Assembly (NCBI GenBank): GCA_036513515.1
Contig: DATBYW010000336.1
Coordinates: forward strand, 1 to 58,873
Direction: 5' to 3'
Source of the DNA: Nephthysia sp036513515
Lineage (GTDB): Bacteria > Chloroflexota > Dormibacteria > Dormibacterales > Dormibacteraceae
Length of the DNA: 58,873 bases
The notes under the pieces were generated by a model. That model was given only the letters and a program-made list of their open reading frames with translations, did no database searches and had not been told where the DNA came from. This document shows positions 49,288-58,839 of this stretch, piece after piece. Numbering within the stretch: position 1 is the first letter of the stretch; the number at the start of each line of letters is the position of its first letter. The position numbers and the translations under genes are program-made.

Positions 49288-49305
49288 GTCGTCCTCCCTG
49301 ACCGT

Positions 49306-52107
49306 TCAGCCTGTAGGCGACGGGTTAGGCGTGCCCGGGGATGCGGGCGTCGCCGAGCCATGCTCCAGTTGGTCGGCCTGCTGCAGGTCGGCAACCGTCT
49401 TCTGAAGGTGCTGGCTATAACTGGCAAGGTCGTTGGTCTTGAGTGCGTCCAGCGCCGCCTGGTACTCCGTGAGCGCGTCGTCGAGGAGCCTCGTCACCTG
49501 CGGATTCGCCGTCCCCGAGGGCGGTTGAGTCCCGGGCGGCGCGGTTGTGGTCGGCGCCGCCCCGGTCAGTTGCGCGAGCGCCTGCTGCAGGGTTGGCTGG
49601 AAGGTCACTGGCGAGAGCCCGGTGGCGTCGGTCAATATAACGAACTTCAGCTCTGGCAGTGCTTGCGTCGTGACGGTGGACTTGAGGTAGATCGGCTCGA
49701 AGTAGAGGAAGGAGTCGCCGATCGGCACCACCAACAGCGTGCCTTCGATCAGCGAAGAGCCCTGCTGGTTGAGCAGCGTGCGCGTACTCGAGAAGCCCGG
49801 CGTCTGCTGGATGCGGCTCATGACCTGCTTTGGCCCCAGCACGACCTTGTCCTTGGGCAGCACAAACGCGGTCATCTCGCCATAGTGGCCAGGGTCGTTG
49901 CGGACGGCCAGCCAGGAGACCAGGTTCTGCTTATTGAACGGCGAGTAGGGGACGATCTGCAGATACTCTGCCTGTGTCGCGCCCGGCAGCCGGATCTCGA
50001 CATAGTAGGGCTGGTCGACCGCCAGGTCCCAGACGTCCTCGCGGTTATAGAGAACCGAGGGGTCCTGGCTGGAGATGTGGTAGGTCGCGTACACAGACGA
50101 TTGGACGAAGAACTGGTGCGGCGGGACCCGGAGGTGGGCCCGCAGCCCGGCCGGCATCTGGTCCAGGGACTTGAAGAGGCCAGGGAATGTGGCCGAGTAG
50201 GCCCGGACGATGGGGTCGGTCGGGTCAGAGATGTAGAAGCCAATCGTGCCCTCATAAGCATCCACCACCGCCTTGACCGAGTTTCGCAGGTAGTTGACCC
50301 CATTCCCGGCGACCTGCTCTTGTTGGGAGTAGGGATAGGTGCCCGCGGTGACATAGGCGTCCTGAATCCAGTAGATGCGGCCGTTCACGATGACGACATA
50401 TGGCGAGTCGTCGAGCTGCAGGAATGGCGCGATCGCGGAGATTCGGGACTGAACGTCGCGCCTGTAGAGGATCTGGGACCGGTTCTGGACCTGGTCGGAG
50501 ACGAGCAGGTTGAAGTCGTCGGTGCGGGCTGACCAGAGCAGCCGGTTGAGGCCGGCAAGCGAGACGCCGTGGCTGCCCTGGTAGCCGCTGAAGGCGTTAT
50601 CAGAGCCTTTGGGGTAGTCGAACTCCTGCTGGGCCGAAGGCGCCAGCGCGTAGTCCGTGGTGAGCTGGCCGAAGTAGATGTCGGGCTGGGAGACCTGGAG
50701 GGGGCCCTGCGGCGGGATGTTTCCAACGACGTAGTCGGGCAGGCCCTCACCGACCACGGCGCTGACCGGGCTAGCCGCAGCCCCGTAGCCATGCGTATAC
50801 ACCAGCTTCTGGTTGACCCAGGTTTGGGCCTGCTGCGGCAGCTTGGACTGGTCGACTTCCCGCGCCGAGATCTCGACCTGCTGCAGCCGGCCGCCAATCA
50901 CGTAGCGGTCGAGGTCGATCTGCTTGAACGAGTAATAGGTGCGGATCGACTGGAGTTGCTGGTAGGTCTCCTGTATCTGGCGGTCGTCCCACAGACGGAG
51001 GTTCTCGATCGTGGCCTGGTCGCCGCCCACGTCCTGGCCCGTAACCTGGGCGTTGCCGCCATACGGGTTCACCTTGACCTCCCCGATGCCGTAGGCCCGG
51101 CGCGTGAACTCGATCTCACGTTTGATGTAGGGAGACTCCTGCGATAGCTCGGCGGGCTGAACAGTGACCCGCTGGACCAGGCTTGTATAGACACCGCCCA
51201 TGATCGAGACCACCAGCCAAGCGCTCACCGCCACCACCGCCACCCTTCCCCGGCGTAGAGCCGCGTTGGCGAGCAGCAGTCCGGCCAGGACGAGCACGAG
51301 CACCGCCTGCACGACGGTCAGCCCGCTGCGCACGTTGACATCCGTGTAGCCGGCGCCCCAGACCACGCCGTTATGTGCGTAAAGCAGGTCGTAGCGGCCG
51401 AGAAAAGCGCCCACGGCGAACGCCAGGCCGAGTAGGCCAAGCAGGACGGAGAGGTGGCCGACCTCTGGCCGCGAGAATTCGAGCTCGATCCTCTGGCCGC
51501 GCCAGGCGTAGAGAGCGGCGGTCAGCAGGCCGACCGTGATGACGAGCCCAATGGACCAGCCGACCAGGTCGTGGAGAAAGGGCAGCGTGAGCAGGTAGAA
51601 GCTGACATCGAGGCCGTAAAGGGGCTCTCTGACCCCGGTCGCCGTGTACTGCGTGTTGTGGAGGAAGAGGGCGAGGTCCGTCCAGCTCGTGCGGGCGCCG
51701 GCCGCCACCACCAGTGCGATGAGGGCCCCGGCGGCCAAGCCAGCGGCGCCAAGCGGCGTGCCCAGGACGCGCCGACGGATCCCAACTGCGAGTAGCGCCG
51801 TCCCCTCCCGCAGCCACAGCGCTACCCAAACGTTGACGGCGGCGAACCCAAACGAGATGGTGAATGTAAGGAAGAAGAGCAATGCCTCGTAGGCGATCCT
51901 CGTGCGGTAGACGCTGCCGATCCCGAGGGCGTCGTACCACTCGTTCTCAGTGATAAAACCCACGAGCGGCGACGTGATCAGCACGACCACGAGTGCGGCC
52001 GCAATGAAGCCGAGCCCAACCCACACCCGCCGGCGCGGGCGGAGCCGGAGGTCTCGGAAACGCTCAAACAGACGCCCCTCGAAGGGATCCGAACTGGAGC
52101 GGCTCAT
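49306..52107 (-). CDS. UPF0182 family membrane protein
   Basis: A 933-residue protein of full family length. Seven N-terminal membrane helices span about residues 30-330 (VWVGLGFIAAALVVVLITSP, ALLFFLTFTISFGFAAVNVW, and so on). A large extracytoplasmic domain has the family segments IEFTRRAYGIGEVKVNPYGG, IYFGQLTTDYALA, PYVVIVNGRIYWIQDAYVT and LRVPPHQFFVQSSVYATYHI. The C-terminus is a coiled-coil-like region (YQAALDALKTNDLASYSQHL) and a Pro/Ser tail. UPF0182 is common in Actinomycetota and Cyanobacteria; function unknown. Divergent to dinB by 97 bases. Confidence 0.93.
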   Translation of the reverse strand: MSRSSSDPFEGRLFERFRDLRLRPRRRVWVGLGFIAAALVVVLITSPLVGFITENEWYDALGIGSVYRTRIAYEALLFFLTFTISFGFAAVNVWVALWLREGTALLAVGIRRRVLGTPLGAAGLAAGALIALVVAAGARTSWTDLALFLHNTQYTATGVREPLYGLDVSFYLLTLPFLHDLVGWSIGLVITVGLLTAALYAWRGQRIELEFSRPEVGHLSVLLGLLGLAFAVGAFLGRYDLLYAHNGVVWGAGYTDVNVRSGLTVVQAVLVLVLAGLLLANAALRRGRVAVVAVSAWLVVSIMGGVYTSLVQRVTVQPAELSQESPYIKREIEFTRRAYGIGEVKVNPYGGNAQVTGQDVGGDQATIENLRLWDDRQIQETYQQLQSIRTYYSFKQIDLDRYVIGGRLQQVEISAREVDQSKLPQQAQTWVNQKLVYTHGYGAAASPVSAVVGEGLPDYVVGNIPPQGPLQVSQPDIYFGQLTTDYALAPSAQQEFDYPKGSDNAFSGYQGSHGVSLAGLNRLLWSARTDDFNLLVSDQVQNRSQILYRRDVQSRISAIAPFLQLDDSPYVVIVNGRIYWIQDAYVTAGTYPYSQQEQVAGNGVNYLRNSVKAVVDAYEGTIGFYISDPTDPIVRAYSATFPGLFKSLDQMPAGLRAHLRVPPHQFFVQSSVYATYHISSQDPSVLYNREDVWDLAVDQPYYVEIRLPGATQAEYLQIVPYSPFNKQNLVSWLAVRNDPGHYGEMTAFVLPKDKVVLGPKQVMSRIQQTPGFSSTRTLLNQQGSSLIEGTLLVVPIGDSFLYFEPIYLKSTVTTQALPELKFVILTDATGLSPVTFQPTLQQALAQLTGAAPTTTAPPGTQPPSGTANPQVTRLLDDALTEYQAALDALKTNDLASYSQHLQKTVADLQQADQLEHGSATPASPGTPNPSPTG

Positions 52108-52175
52108 CGCTCAGCGCGAAGCTTAGGCCTGGGTGGCCGAATTGGTCCTTCACCAGCCCGTCGCAATCGCCTGAT

Positions 52176-52189
52176 AGAACGTATGTTCG
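52176..52189 (+). promoter_or_regulatory. SOS (LexA) box upstream of dinB
   Basis: AGAACGTATGTTCG contains GAAC-N4-GTTC, the core of the Gram-positive/actinobacterial LexA operator. It ends 16 bases before the dinB ATG and just upstream of a TACTCT -10-like box (52192-52197), so LexA would block the promoter. Confidence 0.75.
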
Positions 52190-52204
52190 GGTACTCTAAT
52201 ACCG

Positions 52205-53461
52205 ATGGGCCAGGCTGGAGGGGCGACCATCCTCCATGCGGACCTCGATTCCTTCTATGCGTCGGTCGAGCAGCTGCTCGATCCAAGCCTCCGCGGTAAG
52301 CCCGTCGTGGTCGGCGAGGGTGTGGTGCTCGCCGCCTCATACGACGCCAAGGCGTTCGGCGTTCACGCCGGGATGCCTGGGCGGAGGGCGCGCGAGCTCT
52401 GTCCGGATGTTCGCTTCGTGGGCGGTCACTTCCGCGACTACCAGCGTCTCGGCGACCAGGTTATCGGTGTCCTCCGAGACTTCACACCGCTGGTCGAGCG
52501 CATCTCGATCGATGAGGCGTTCCTCGACGTGGCAGGGACGGAGCACCTGTTCGGCTCGCCCACGGAGGTCGCACGGGCGATCCGGCGCCGAGTCCGCGCC
52601 GAAACGGGGCTGGCGCTGTCTGTCGGGGTGGCGCGGACGAAGCACCTGGCCAAGATCGCCTCCCAGGCGGCCAAGCCGGATGGCCTGGTGGTCGTCGAGC
52701 CGGAGCTCGAGTCCGATTTCCTGCAGCCCCTGTCAATCGACCTGATATGGGGAGTGGGTCCGGCCACGCACGCTCGTTTGGCCGGTGCCGGGATCAGCAC
52801 CATCGGCGACCTCGCGGCCACTCCGGGGCCTGTCCTGAAGCACCTGGTCGGTCAGGCCGCCGGGCACAAGCTGGGAGCGCTTGCCACCAACCTCGACTCC
52901 CGCCGGGTCGAAACCGCCCGCCGGGCCGTATCGATCGGCGCGCAGCATGCCTTCGGACGCCGGCAGGCCACTGCCGACATGTTGCGGTCTACGCTCGGCT
53001 ACCTCGCCGACCGCGTGGCGGGGCGGCTGAGGAGCGCGGGCCGCGCCGGACGGACGATCACCGTGAGGGTGCGCTTCACCGGCCTGCGCTCGGTGACCCG
53101 TTCTGTCACCTTGCCAGTCCCGATCTCCACGACCCTGACTCTTACGGAGATCGCCACCGAGCTTGCCGGCTCCGCTCTGAACGACCATCCTCACGAGCGC
53201 GAGATCACGCTGCTCGCCATGTCGGTGTCCCAGCTGGTCGATGAACTCCCGCTCCAGCTGGAGCTGTCGCTGGGCCTGGACGGCGACCGGCGCCGGGCCG
53301 GGAGCGGGGCGGAATCCGCCCGCCTGGCGCTGGATCGCGCGATGGACTCGATACGAGCCCGGTTCGGACGCGACGCGGTCGGCTACGCCACGGTCATGTT
53401 CTCCGAGCTCGGTGGCGTCCCGGAGGAATTCAGGGAGCTTGCCGAGCATCCTGTGGATTGA
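52205..53461 (+). CDS. dinB: DNA polymerase IV (Y-family)
   Basis: A 418-residue lesion-bypass polymerase. The palm begins ILHADLDSFYASVEQLLDPS with the first catalytic Asp; steric residues follow in VLAASYDAKAFGVHAGMP, and the catalytic pair is ERISIDEAFLDVAG (D, E). The helix-hairpin-helix thumb is in IDLIWGVGPATHARLAGAGI, and a little-finger domain ends it (ITVRVRFTGLRSVTRSVTLP). It extends mismatched or damaged primers at low fidelity. An SOS box lies directly upstream. A -10 box eight bases before the ATG suggests a leaderless mRNA. Confidence 0.94.
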   Translation: MGQAGGATILHADLDSFYASVEQLLDPSLRGKPVVVGEGVVLAASYDAKAFGVHAGMPGRRARELCPDVRFVGGHFRDYQRLGDQVIGVLRDFTPLVERISIDEAFLDVAGTEHLFGSPTEVARAIRRRVRAETGLALSVGVARTKHLAKIASQAAKPDGLVVVEPELESDFLQPLSIDLIWGVGPATHARLAGAGISTIGDLAATPGPVLKHLVGQAAGHKLGALATNLDSRRVETARRAVSIGAQHAFGRRQATADMLRSTLGYLADRVAGRLRSAGRAGRTITVRVRFTGLRSVTRSVTLPVPISTTLTLTEIATELAGSALNDHPHEREITLLAMSVSQLVDELPLQLELSLGLDGDRRRAGSGAESARLALDRAMDSIRARFGRDAVGYATVMFSELGGVPEEFRELAEHPVD

Positions 53462-53497
53462 AGGAGCTCTGCTAGACGGTTCCTTCACTGGCTTTCC

Positions 53498-54439
53498 TTA
53501 CGGAACCACGACGAGCTTGCCCCGGACGTGGCGTCCCTCAATCTCGGCCTCAGCCTGACCTGCTTCTTCGAGACTGAAGGTGCGGATCTCAGGCGGCTTC
53601 AGCTTCCCGGCCTCGACGAACCTTGCCACGCGTTCCAGCTTCTCGGTGGTGGCCTGCGTCACCACGTTGACTCCGGTTATGCCGCGAGACGCAAGCGCTT
53701 CCGTGTCGGCGGCTCCCACCATGGAGACCAGGTATCCGCCCGTGCGCAACAGCTGCGCCGGCCGGTCGATCTCTTCCTTGCTCCCGACCATGTCGAAGAT
53801 GGCCGCGAGGCCGTCCGGGTGGGCGGTGCGCACCGTCTCGAAGATGTCCTGGCTGGAGTAGTCGATCGCCTCTCCGGCCCCGAGACTCCGAACGTAGTCG
53901 TGGTTCACCGATCGCGTGACGGCGATCGGCTTAGCCCCGGCGGCGGCGGCGAGCTGCAGCACGAAGCTACCGATGCCCCCCGCCGCGCCGATGACGAGAA
54001 CCAGGTCGCCCGGCTGCAGCTCTGCTGCCTCAACCATCTGCAGCGCTGACACGCCCGCGAGCGACGCAGCCGCTCCGAAAGCCGCATCCATGGTCGCGGG
54101 CCGCCGGGCGACCGTGCCGCTGGAGGCGATGGTGTACTCGGCAAACGCACCCTCGCCGAACACCATCTTGCCGGGGACGCCGAACACGGGATCGCCCACG
54201 CGCCAACCGTCCACACCGGGGCCGAGCGCGTCCACCTCACCACCGAAGTCCTGTCCGGGGACGAGCGGGAAGTGGTGCTCCATCATGTCCTTGAGGAGGC
54301 CCTTCATCACTGCGACGTCGACAGGGTTGACCGAGGCGGCCTCGACCCGCACTCGCACCTGTCCCTCACCTGGCGTGGGATCCGGCAGCTCGTGTACCGA
54401 GCCGGCCTCTCCAAAGGCGTCCAAAGCGAAAGCTCGCAC
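53498..54439 (-). CDS. NADP-dependent oxidoreductase (zinc-independent quinone oxidoreductase type)
   Basis: A 313-residue medium-chain dehydrogenase. The GroES-like domain (VRAFALDAFGEAGSVHELPD, VRVEAASVNPVDVAVMKG, FPLVPGQDFGGEVDALGPGV) is followed by a Rossmann domain with LVLVIGAAGGIGSFVLQLAA. Zinc-ligand cysteines are missing, which places it with quinone oxidoreductase/zeta-crystallin. GTG at 54439 has AAGGAG nine bases upstream; the open frame to 54625 lacks homology. Likely reduces quinones or enones with NADPH. Confidence 0.9.
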   Translation of the reverse strand: MRAFALDAFGEAGSVHELPDPTPGEGQVRVRVEAASVNPVDVAVMKGLLKDMMEHHFPLVPGQDFGGEVDALGPGVDGWRVGDPVFGVPGKMVFGEGAFAEYTIASSGTVARRPATMDAAFGAAASLAGVSALQMVEAAELQPGDLVLVIGAAGGIGSFVLQLAAAAGAKPIAVTRSVNHDYVRSLGAGEAIDYSSQDIFETVRTAHPDGLAAIFDMVGSKEEIDRPAQLLRTGGYLVSMVGAADTEALASRGITGVNVVTQATTEKLERVARFVEAGKLKPPEIRTFSLEEAGQAEAEIEGRHVRGKLVVVP

Positions 54440-54710
54440 CGGCGTATCTCCTTCAGTCTCGCGGCCTAGTTGCTCGTGCAACTGTACGCTGAATCGGCAA
54501 GGCGACGGATCGGGGGTTGACCGTATGAAGCGGCCTCCAGTGTTGGAAGACTCATTGTCCGGCCGACGAGTACGAGCACTTCGCTGTGTGAATGTGTGCA
54601 TGTGTCCCGCATGAGCCGGTGCCATCGTCAGTTATCATCAATTCAAGGCGCTGCTCATTGAGAGGAGTGCCCGGCGACCTAGCCGAGCTGCCGGAAAGGG
54701 GGAGGTTCTT
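54440..54710. other. Divergent intergenic region
   Basis: About 270 bases between the oxidoreductase and serine hydrolase starts. It must hold both promoters; I see no clear -35/-10 pairs, inverted repeats or RNA. Confidence 0.4.
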
Positions 54711-56252
54711 ATGACCCGGTCCACGACATCGCACTCGCCCGATTCGCTGCTGCCTGCACCCCCTTCGGAGGTCCCGCCGCTCCTGAACCGGGAGAAGGTC
54801 GACCACGCGCTGGACAAGCTGGACGTCCTGGTGCAAGACGGCATGAACCAGACCGGGGTACCTGGCATTGCTGTAGCAGTGGTGTATCAGGACCGGGTTG
54901 CATACATGAAGGGCTTTGGAGTACGTGAGGCCGGCAAACCCGCCAGAGTGACGCCGGCCACCGTTTTCCAACTGGCGTCGGTGTCAAAGCCGTTGGCGTC
55001 CACGGTAGTAGCGTGGGTGGTGGGCCGCAAGCTGATCAACTGGACCGACCCGGTCATCAAGTACAACCCGAGCTTCTCTCTCAAGGACCCCTATGTCACG
55101 CGCAACGGCACTTTCGCCGACCTGATGTCGCATCGCAGCGGGTTGTTCACCGGGTCCGGTGACCTGCTCGAGGATCTGGGCTTCGATCGTGCATACATTC
55201 TCAGCCATCTCAATCAACAGCCCCTGGACACGTTCCGATCGAGCTACAACTACAGCAACTTCGGATATACCGCGGGCGGAGAGGCGGCGGCTCAAGCCGC
55301 GAAGAAGACCTGGGAGGATCTGGCGGCCGAGGTCCTCTTCAAGCCGCTCCACATGGCCAGCACGAGCTATCGCCACTCGGACTACGAGAAAGCCACCGAC
55401 AAGGCGTTGATACACATACCAGTCGGGAACAAGACCTGGGTGGCGAAGTACAGCCGCGACGCCGACGCTGAAGCCCCCGCCGGGGGGGCAAGCTCGTCGG
55501 TCGAGGACCTGGCCCAGTGGATGCGCCTGCAGCTCGGCTATGGCACGTACGAGGGCCGGCCGATCATCGACCCGGATGCCCTCGCGACCACCCATATCCC
55601 CCACTCCAACCTCGGCCTGCCTCCGGCCCCAGCCGCTCGGACGAAGTTTTACGGCCTGGGCTGGAACGTCACATACGACGATCAAGGTCGCCTCAGCCTC
55701 AGTCACTCCGGGGCCTTCGATCTCGGCGCTGCAACCAACGTCTCCATGCTGCCCGGTGAGCAGCTGGGCATCGTCGTGCTGACCAACGGGCGACCGCAAG
55801 GGATTCCCGAGGCGATCGGCGCCGGATTCTTCGATGTAGCCCAGAACGGAGCGCTCACCGTCGACTGGCTCGGCTTTGCACAAGGACAGTTCCAGAGGAT
55901 GGAAGAGGCGATGAAGCCGAAGGTGGACTACTCGAAGCTCCCCGCGCATCCGCGGCCCGCTAAGCCTGCCAGCGCGTACACCGGCACCTATGACAACTCC
56001 TACTATGGGCCGCTCGAGGTGGCCGGGGACCAAGGCAGGCTGACCATGAGCATGGGTCCCGGGAGCAAGCCGACCACCTTCCCCCTCAGCCACTACGATG
56101 CCGACACCTTCAGCTTCGAGACCATTGGCGAGAACGCCAACGGTCTCGCCGGAGCCATCTTCACAGTCGGAGCCGGCGGCGAGGTTTCGAGCGTGAAACT
56201 CGACTTCTACGACCAGACGGGGCTGGGCACGTTCACGCGCCGCCGGCCGTGA
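54711..56252 (+). CDS. Serine hydrolase (beta-lactamase class C / esterase family)
   Basis: A 513-residue penicillin-binding-protein-like hydrolase. Motif one is FQLASVSKPLASTVVAWV (S-x-x-K), motif two YNYSNFGYTAGGEA (Y-x-N), and the third-strand equivalent is LSLSHSGAFDLG. The last 100 residues form a beta-barrel DUF3471-like domain (YTGTYDNSYYGPLEVAGDQG). No signal peptide at the N-terminus, so it seems cytoplasmic unless exported otherwise. ATG 54711 follows GGGGGAGG by six bases. Relatives are D-aminopeptidases or esterases; antibiotic resistance should not be assumed. Confidence 0.9.
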   Translation: MTRSTTSHSPDSLLPAPPSEVPPLLNREKVDHALDKLDVLVQDGMNQTGVPGIAVAVVYQDRVAYMKGFGVREAGKPARVTPATVFQLASVSKPLASTVVAWVVGRKLINWTDPVIKYNPSFSLKDPYVTRNGTFADLMSHRSGLFTGSGDLLEDLGFDRAYILSHLNQQPLDTFRSSYNYSNFGYTAGGEAAAQAAKKTWEDLAAEVLFKPLHMASTSYRHSDYEKATDKALIHIPVGNKTWVAKYSRDADAEAPAGGASSSVEDLAQWMRLQLGYGTYEGRPIIDPDALATTHIPHSNLGLPPAPAARTKFYGLGWNVTYDDQGRLSLSHSGAFDLGAATNVSMLPGEQLGIVVLTNGRPQGIPEAIGAGFFDVAQNGALTVDWLGFAQGQFQRMEEAMKPKVDYSKLPAHPRPAKPASAYTGTYDNSYYGPLEVAGDQGRLTMSMGPGSKPTTFPLSHYDADTFSFETIGENANGLAGAIFTVGAGGEVSSVKLDFYDQTGLGTFTRRRP

Positions 56253-56380
56253 GGTCCTCTCGGGCCCGGCCTGAGCCTGGGCCTTCACCTTTCGGATGGC
56301 AGCGTTACCCCTACCCTTAACGCTGGGCGGTTAGGCTCGGCTGGAGTCGAGGGTCAGGGTCGGCAATGGAGGGGGATGTC

Positions 56381-58567
56381 ATGAAGGGAAGAACGGCAAT
56401 CGCGGCGGTTACGGCCCTTGTGCTGCTCCAGCTGGGTGCTGTCAGCGCGTCCGGGGCCCAGGATGAAGATCAGAGCCACACGCGGAGTGCGCCCTGTGGG
56501 CTCTCCAACGGCATCAAGCACGTGATCAACGTCACATTCGACAACACGCACCTCTTCCGCGACAGGTCCCAATACCCGTCCGACCTGGAACAGATGCCCA
56601 ACCTCCTCAACTTCATGCGCAGCAACGGAACGGTGGATGACAACCACCACACCATCCTCATCTCACACACCGCGGGCGGCATCTTGAGCGGGCTGACCGG
56701 GCTCTATCCGGACCGCAACGGCATCACGGTCTCCAACTCCTATCGATACTTCACGCCGGACAAGACGACGGCTTCGACCGGCGCATTCAAGTACTGGACT
56801 GACCCCGTCGATCCGTTGGGCAAAGATGACACGCTGCCGAACATGGTCACCACCGGCCAGAAGAACACGCCGGCTCCCTGGGTGGCCTACACCCGCGCGG
56901 GCTGCGACTTCGGCGCCGTGGCCACCGCGAACGTGGTTCTGGAAAATACGAACACCGGCCCGTTTGGAGACCTCACCAAGGTCTTCGGCAAGGACTCTCC
57001 AGAGTGGAAGGAGGCGGTCACCTCGACCGATCCCAAGCAGTCGCCAGCGGTCAAGGCCCTGGCCCAGACAGACTTTGTCGGCCTCGCAGTCCACTGCGGG
57101 AGCGGCGGCGGCGTCTGCAAGTCGAATGCCAACGCCAGGCCGGATGTGCTCCCTGATGAGCCTGGCGGCTACAGCGGCTTCAAGGGCCTCTTCGGAGGCA
57201 AGTACGTCAACCCGGCCGTCACGGGTGGTGGGAAAGCGGTGAACGACATCAACGCCAAGCCGATCACCGACTCCTTCGGGCAGCCTGGCTTCCCCGGATT
57301 CGACGGCATGTCGGCGGCGGTCAGCCTCGGCTACGTGGCGCAGATGCAGGAATCGGGCGTCCCGGTCACCTTCGCCTACATATCGGACGCCCACGACAAC
57401 CACCAGCTCTCGCGCGCCTCAGGGCCGGGTGAGGCGGACTACGTAGCCCAGCTCAAGGAGTACGACCAGGCCTTCGGCGCGTTCTTCCAGAGGCTGGCGG
57501 CGCACGGGATCGACAAGAGCAACACCCTCTTCGCCTTCACATCCGACGAAAACGACCACATCGCCGGCGGCAACTCCACTGATGGCACCTGGAGCCACGC
57601 CTACTGCAACGTAAGCGCGGGTCAGGTCTGCCCCGCCAACCAGATCGGTGAGGTCACCCAGAACGTCAACGCCATTCTCCCGAAGGGCTACACGGCCCCC
57701 GACTACAGTATCCACTTCGATTCGGCGCCGACCTTCTACGTGACCGGCAACCCGGCGCCACAGGATCCGGCGCTGCGCCAGCTCGAACGCAACGTGTCCA
57801 CAGGCAAGGCGGTCGACCCTTATATCAGCAGTTCCCCAACTCCGGTTGCGCTTCACATGGTCGACACGGTAGGTGAGCGGGCATTGCACATGGTCAACGC
57901 CGACCCGCAGCGAACCCCGAACTTCACACTCTTCGCCAATCCCGACTACTTCTTGACGACGTCAGATAGCAGCTGTCCCGACGCCGCGCACCTGGCGGCC
58001 ACATGCGTCGACTATCACTTCGCCTGGAGCCACGGTGACGCCACCGAGGACATCGGCCGCACCTGGCTGGGACTGGTCGGCCCAGGCGTGCGACGCACCG
58101 GTCAGACGAGCAAGGTATGGAGCGACCACACGGACATACGGCCGACGATGCTTTCCCTGGTCGGGCTCAAGGACAGATACGAGCAGGACGGTCGAGTGCT
58201 TCAGGAATTTCTGACCGAGGATGCCAGTCCGCAGGCTCTGCACGACGAGTCGCTAACCCGGTTGGGGCAGGTCTACAAGCAGATCGACGCTCCCTTCGCC
58301 GCCTTCTCGGCGAACACGCTGGTCTCCTCGACACGGGCCGTGGCAAGCGGAAGCTCAACTGACGACACCGTCTACATTTCCATCGAGGGCCAGATCCAGT
58401 CTCAGACGCGCCAGCGGGATTCGCTCGCCCTGCGGATGAGGGCGATATTGAACAGAACAGCTTTCGGCGGAGGAGAGTTCGAAGTCGGCGAGGATGCCAT
58501 CAACAATCTGGTCAGGCAGGGCCAGGACTTGCTCGACCAGTCAGCCAAGCTGGCGGCGGCTACCTAA
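56381..58567 (+). CDS. Secreted alkaline phosphatase-superfamily protein
   Basis: A 728-residue exported protein. After MKGRT a signal peptide runs to about VSASGAQ. Alkaline-phosphatase/sulfatase-like elements follow: INVTFDNTHLFRDRSQYPSD, LISHTAGGILSGLTGLYPDR (nucleophile region), VPVTFAYISDAHDNHQLSRA, LFAFTSDENDHIAGGN and VDYHFAWSHGDATEDIGRTW with WSDHTDIRPTMLSLVGL. These give the Asp/His metal set of the superfamily. The exact substrate, a phosphodiester or phosphomonoester, is unknown. ATG 56381 has GGAGGGGG upstream. The C-terminal helix region (DSLALRMRAILNRTAFGGGE) is extra. Confidence 0.8.
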   Translation: MKGRTAIAAVTALVLLQLGAVSASGAQDEDQSHTRSAPCGLSNGIKHVINVTFDNTHLFRDRSQYPSDLEQMPNLLNFMRSNGTVDDNHHTILISHTAGGILSGLTGLYPDRNGITVSNSYRYFTPDKTTASTGAFKYWTDPVDPLGKDDTLPNMVTTGQKNTPAPWVAYTRAGCDFGAVATANVVLENTNTGPFGDLTKVFGKDSPEWKEAVTSTDPKQSPAVKALAQTDFVGLAVHCGSGGGVCKSNANARPDVLPDEPGGYSGFKGLFGGKYVNPAVTGGGKAVNDINAKPITDSFGQPGFPGFDGMSAAVSLGYVAQMQESGVPVTFAYISDAHDNHQLSRASGPGEADYVAQLKEYDQAFGAFFQRLAAHGIDKSNTLFAFTSDENDHIAGGNSTDGTWSHAYCNVSAGQVCPANQIGEVTQNVNAILPKGYTAPDYSIHFDSAPTFYVTGNPAPQDPALRQLERNVSTGKAVDPYISSSPTPVALHMVDTVGERALHMVNADPQRTPNFTLFANPDYFLTTSDSSCPDAAHLAATCVDYHFAWSHGDATEDIGRTWLGLVGPGVRRTGQTSKVWSDHTDIRPTMLSLVGLKDRYEQDGRVLQEFLTEDASPQALHDESLTRLGQVYKQIDAPFAAFSANTLVSSTRAVASGSSTDDTVYISIEGQIQSQTRQRDSLALRMRAILNRTAFGGGEFEVGEDAINNLVRQGQDLLDQSAKLAAAT

Positions 58568-58839
58568 GCCCGGATCCGCCGATTCGCGGCGAGGGGATCG
58601 AAGCCCACACGCGGCGTGCGCATGCCGGGTCGTGTCGCCGCGCCGCCGGCTTCAGTCGGGGACGGCGGCGGGCCCCCCACCGCCTACCGGCTCTCGCCAG
58701 ATCTGGGTGGTCCTCGCCGGCCCTTTCACGCCACGCCAGGTCGACTCGCGGGCGCGCCACTGGCCTCAAATTCCAGCATGGCTGCCTCTTGTCTGCAATA
58801 GTATGGCCGACGTACGCCGGCGTGAAGGAGAATCGAACG
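58568..58839. other. Intergenic gap before the last gene
   Basis: About 270 bases of GC-rich sequence. It probably contains the 3' end and the promoter of the partial gene that follows. No clear terminator or RNA. Confidence 0.4.

Noticed and set aside
54711..56252. Calling the serine hydrolase an antibiotic-resistance beta-lactamase
   Set aside because: The SxxK/YxN pattern is shared with esterases and peptidases, and the C-terminal DUF3471-like domain and missing signal peptide argue against it.
25371..58582. 16-base match AGCCCGGATCCGCCGA after the stops at 25370 and 58567
   Set aside because: A single 16-base match in a GC-rich 59-kb window is not clearly beyond chance and has no palindrome or further copy.
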